64,000 bases of DNA from Metellina segmentata. Taxonomy: Eukaryota > Arthropoda > Arachnida > Araneae > Tetragnathidae. Location: the NCBI GenBank assembly GCA_947359465.1, contig OX375883.1, forward strand, positions 89,274,911-89,338,910. Reading direction: 5' to 3'. The position numbers were made by a program, and so were the translations under genes. This document shows positions 60,655-64,000 of the stretch, piece by piece. Numbering within the stretch: position 1 is the first letter of the stretch; each line of letters starts with the position of its first letter. The notes below the pieces were generated by a model that did not search any database, was not told the DNA's origin, and saw nothing but the letters and a program-made list of their open reading frames with translations.

Positions 60655-60790
60655 TTCTACATTCCAGAGCTGGAGGTGGTCTGAACATATGCCACATTGG
60701 ACGAGTACAGACTTCACAGGTAGTTGGCATGTGGAAGTTAATAGACACGAAATCATGACCCTTGTGCTCGAGCATTCCTAGCTGCATCAT
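60655..60790 (-). CDS. ROCK: ROCK exon: C1 zinc finger, first half
   Basis: It codes MMQLGMLEHKGHDFVSINFH, then MPTTCEVCTRPMWHMFRPPP and ALECRR. The acceptor GCAATTCACAG is in phase 0 and the donor TGTAGAA|GTAAGA leaves one base. The H-x12-C-x2-C start of the C1 domain is intact. The C1 domain of ROCK sits within its PH domain and helps membrane association. Confidence 0.95.
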
Positions 60791-61825
60791 CTGTGAATTG
60801 CATGCAAAACCGGTATAATCAGACATTAATCTTTCTTAGGTTCATTCAACTATAACAATTTTACATGACATTCTAAAATATCTCAAACTTAATGCATATT
60901 TAATTATGCATACAATATGCTTGTAGTACAGCATACGTGCATATTATTAAAAACGTAGAGGGCTAAGTTTTCAAAAAGTAGACACATGAATGTTGGTGAA
61001 ATAAGTAAAATGTGCCAGTTGAGTTCGAAGATGTAGACGGGGCATTCCATTATGTCCGAGAAGATGAAGTATCTTGTTTCAGGTTGGTTAGATTTTTATG
61101 GGGCAAAGGCCGTATTGGGACATGTTGTGCCAGACACAAGACATACAATATCAAGTCATGGACATACAAATGGAAGGAATCGAACTAGTGCTACCTACAA
61201 CTTACAGATTGTGAGCATAGTGGTCTTACCCACTGAGCTACAACTGCCTCCCTTTTCCTAGAATCATACATATAATTATAATACAACTGACTTTCTCAAT
61301 TAAAAAAAATTTCTGTTTCGTGCAGCAATTGATGTTTTAGATAAACATAATGATTGTAAATTTCCAGTTATTAAATTAATCTTTTGGGATTCTAGTATTT
61401 CTAAAAAAATTACTGTAACATGATTACTGGTCAGTTGGTGCGTTTCAGAAAGATTTGTAACATTGAATCCAACTTTCTATCTTACACTGTAATTATCTTT
61501 AAAAACACACACACTTCTCAATAATAAATACCCTTTTTCTTTATACTATTCTCATCTACTATGAGTTTGGCGAGTTTTCAATAAAAGTAGTCAACATTTT
61601 GAAAATGGGAGCTTTTGAGACGATTTTGCTTAAAAAGATGCTTAGTCGCCAAGATTGGAAAATAGCAAAAGTCACCTGTGGCAGCTCTGGCATCTCAAGA
61701 TTGTACAATCACTTTGCTTACAGGGTTTGGCAGCATCAATGGAGGGGTAGGTATTTTAATTAATGTCACACTGGAGTAACACAAAAGGCTATTGCATCAA
61801 TGGAGAGAAAATAGTTCATACTTAC
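60791..61825 (-). other. ROCK intron (1.0 kb)
   Basis: Donor GTAAGT at 61825-61820, acceptor CAG at 60791-60793. It holds an S3 SINE at about 61080-61255. Confidence 0.8.
61080..61255 (-). repeat. S3 SINE in a ROCK intron
   Basis: Tail GGTTGGTTAGATTTTTATGG and body CAATATCAAGTCATGGACAT; the reversed tRNA-like head has GGAATCGAACTAGTGC and CACTGAGCTACAACTGCC. Minus orientation. Confidence 0.65.
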
Positions 61826-61979
61826 ATCCTTTGTTGATTGCAACTCTAAATGAGCATTGTCACCAGGTTTTCTACTTTCCCCTTCACCAGCATACAGCAA
61901 CTGAAAAATGCGTGGAATGTCTTTGGCATCGGCACGGATCACATCACCCTGTGTCACAGGTCGCACATGGAACAATTTG
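61826..61979 (-). CDS. ROCK: ROCK exon: part of the split PH domain
   Basis: It codes KLFHVRPVTQGDVIRADAKD, then IPRIFQLLYAGEGESRKPGD and NAHLELQSTKD. The match to the ROCK PH segment (KLFHVRPVTQGDV, IP-IFQ-LYA-EGE) is strong. The acceptor is TTTTGATAG with one base completing the previous codon; the donor GAT|GTAAGT is in phase 0. The exons coding the kinase, coiled coil and PH start lie beyond 64000. Confidence 0.95.
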
Positions 61980-64000
61980 CTATCAAAAGAGAACAGCATG
62001 TTACAAATTACTCTTGACCATCAAAGACCTTAAACACTAAACTTACTCAGCAATATATATATGTATAATAAGCAACTTGAAGAATCAAAGATGAATTGTA
62101 ACCATATCTGCCAAATTCTATGAAAAAATTCCTGAAGATTTTTACAAAAACTAATGCACAATGATGAGAAATGAAAAATAATTCTTGAAATAGAAAATTA
62201 TTAACGGTGACAAATTTGCAAGTTACACCAAATTGGGCTTCATAAAAGGAATTTAAAAAAAAAAGAGAAAAAAAAGGGGTAAACTTGCTCTCTACTACTG
62301 TTATTGCTTGGCTGCAGTCTGAACTCAATGAAACTGATTAGGTATGTATATTAAACAAAATGATATCAAATATATGCAGAAATATACAATCAAAAAGTGT
62401 TTGTAGGTTTTCCTTGAAAGTTCAGTCTTAAGATGGTTTTTACAGCAATCTAGAAACCAGATTCAAATGTTTCTTTTTTCATGGTTGACACCAAAACTTT
62501 AACATTGGTGTCCTTTGAAAATTTTCTCTCTAAAGAAAAACCAAGATTTTTTTCTTTCATCTGGAACATAGAAAAGCTGGGAAGTTTCTGAGAGAGGTCA
62601 GCAGGTGCCATACTATGGCAAGAAAGACATGTTTTTTGTAGGATTTAGGATCTTTATAGGATAAAAAAATATATGACATACTTTTTATTTTGTTAACTAG
62701 CGCAACAGCCAGAGACAGGACATTGGCAAATGTCCTGCCTTGAACATGCGATTGAATATGCAATTATTTTGGTTAGATCATGCAACTCTTATACTGCTAG
62801 TCACTATGAAAGGCATGCTAGACTGTGACAGTGATACAGGTTTCATGAGAAAATAATGATCAGAGATGATCCTCGATCCGTGGACCCAGTTTATCCAGTA
62901 TCAACAAATATAGATGTGTCATTGGAAAATTCAAGCATCTTCATGGACATACTTTGCAATCTGAGGCTCTTGTCAAGTTATGTAACCATTTTAAGCACTT
63001 GTTAAGTAACCAGAGCATGTTCATCACAACCCTGTTTATTTCATCCTTTTCCATTCCTTACCATAATTCATCTCAAGGACACTCTTTAGTAACAATTTGA
63101 ACAAGGAACGTTACTTTGCCTAGAAGAAATTGACTCAAACTCAGGAGAGTTGGGACTGGAAGATACCTCACTCAACAGTTCCTCACCCATCAGTCTACCC
63201 AGAATTATTTTGGTCTAATACGGCTACACACAGGTTTGGCCGTATTTCACCATGCCAGATATAGTTTTAGGAGAGTTGGCCAATTTTTCAGTTTCCACAC
63301 TCAATGGGCAAAATTTCAGAACACTAGAAATTAAGAATGCGGTGAAGAGCCTAAATGTTACTCCAAAAAGTGGCATTGAGAAATGCTTCTAGAAGTACAA
63401 CCACTCAAAAAAGTGTCAATTCAGAAAGGGAACTAGGTTTGATTTAAACATGCTTAGTACTTTTACTTTTTTGTGACCCAAATCAAATATTTTTTTCATC
63501 ATTTTTGAAACACAAATGATAATCTCTGACGTGACAATAAAAAAGCAAAATTAATGAATGTACTTCATTTTGGTTTTTAGTGGCATCAAGAAAAAGACAA
63601 AAACTAAATATAATTATGAATGCCTGAAATATGATGATGAAAAAGGCGCAATTATTGTGATAAAGTTCTTATCAGACAGTGCATATTAAAAGATACAAGC
63701 TGAATTTTTTACATCCAAAAACACTGAAATATGATTTTTTAACGCTAACAAAATAAAGGAAAGTTCAATTTGCCAAAAATTTACAAACTTTATATTTTTT
63801 AGTGGGTGAACCCACCGAGCCATTATGTATTGGATTCGATTTCGTAAAATTGTCCAAATTACTATCTGAAATCACGTATCATTGATCTCTGGTTTTGAAT
63901 GTAAGAAAAACAAATTATGCAGTGTTTTTGTAATACAAATAAAGCATTTCTTCAATTTTTAACATAGTTTAAGCAAATATTATGGCTTTTTAAGGCCCTT
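61980..64000 (-). other. ROCK intron running past the window end
   Basis: No exon resembling the upstream PH segment or the coiled coil was found on the minus strand in these 2 kb. An S3-like scrap (GGTTTGGCCGTATTTCACCA) is near 63230. A very short exon could have been missed. Confidence 0.5.

Noticed and set aside
1..64000. CRISPR arrays, bacterial operons or phage genes
   Set aside because: Introns, SINEs and a ROCK gene show animal DNA; no regularly spaced short repeats of the CRISPR kind occur.

Overview
This is eukaryotic, animal DNA: very AT-rich, intron-bearing, and dominated by transposable elements. The one gene identified with certainty is the 3' end of a Rho-associated kinase (ROCK/Rok) gene on the minus strand (54.4-62.0 kb). 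Its residues look arthropod-like by memory only; an arthropod, perhaps a chelicerate, is the best guess and the species is not resolved. A second minus-strand gene, of unknown identity, starts at 595 and leaves the window at the left edge. It has a CRE-like palindrome upstream.

From 2.5 to 44.4 kb the window is essentially one nest of transposons, which can be unpicked from target-site duplications (TSDs). A tRNA-derived SINE was split by a hAT element with a ZMYM1-like (TTF zinc finger plus hAT dimerisation) transposase. Its ends lie at 2539 and 44381 and both are flanked by the same 8-bp TSD (GAGGTCAC). Inside it sits a short non-autonomous hAT-type element ('H3', TSD CAGAGGAC). H3 was then hit by several large terminal-inverted-repeat (TIR) elements: a remnant G' (3.06-6.22 kb), element L (19.74-30.08 kb) and element R (30.14-40.99 kb, inverted relative to L). 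A further one, G (6.24-19.74 kb), landed across the left junction of L. L and R are two copies of one 10-kb element in opposite orientation, only 54 bp apart, so the DNA looks like a giant palindrome. G' carries B, which carries H2, which carries H4: seven layers from the SINE to H4. G carries another ZMYM1-like hAT (13.36-15.76 kb) and element F, which contains a second B copy and a hAT C-terminal coding remnant.

L and R carry the same passengers: a decayed non-LTR retrotransposon RT/RNase H region, several SINEs and a roughly 150-bp minisatellite. They differ by a SINE present only in L, a 684-bp TIR element present only in R, minisatellite unit number and microsatellite length. No intact transposase is visible for the L/R/G/B/F group. 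L and R have 9-bp TSDs; G, B and F have 8-bp TSDs.

From 44.4 to 54.4 kb there are SINE fragments, a tiny hAT MITE, a Tc1-like transposase scrap and a long AT-rich stretch that probably includes the ROCK 3' UTR. The ROCK introns hold SINEs, a hairpin-rich interspersed repeat with a hAT MITE inside it, and a short Ser-rich plus-strand ORF that could be a first exon. No rRNA, CRISPR array or functional tRNA is seen.
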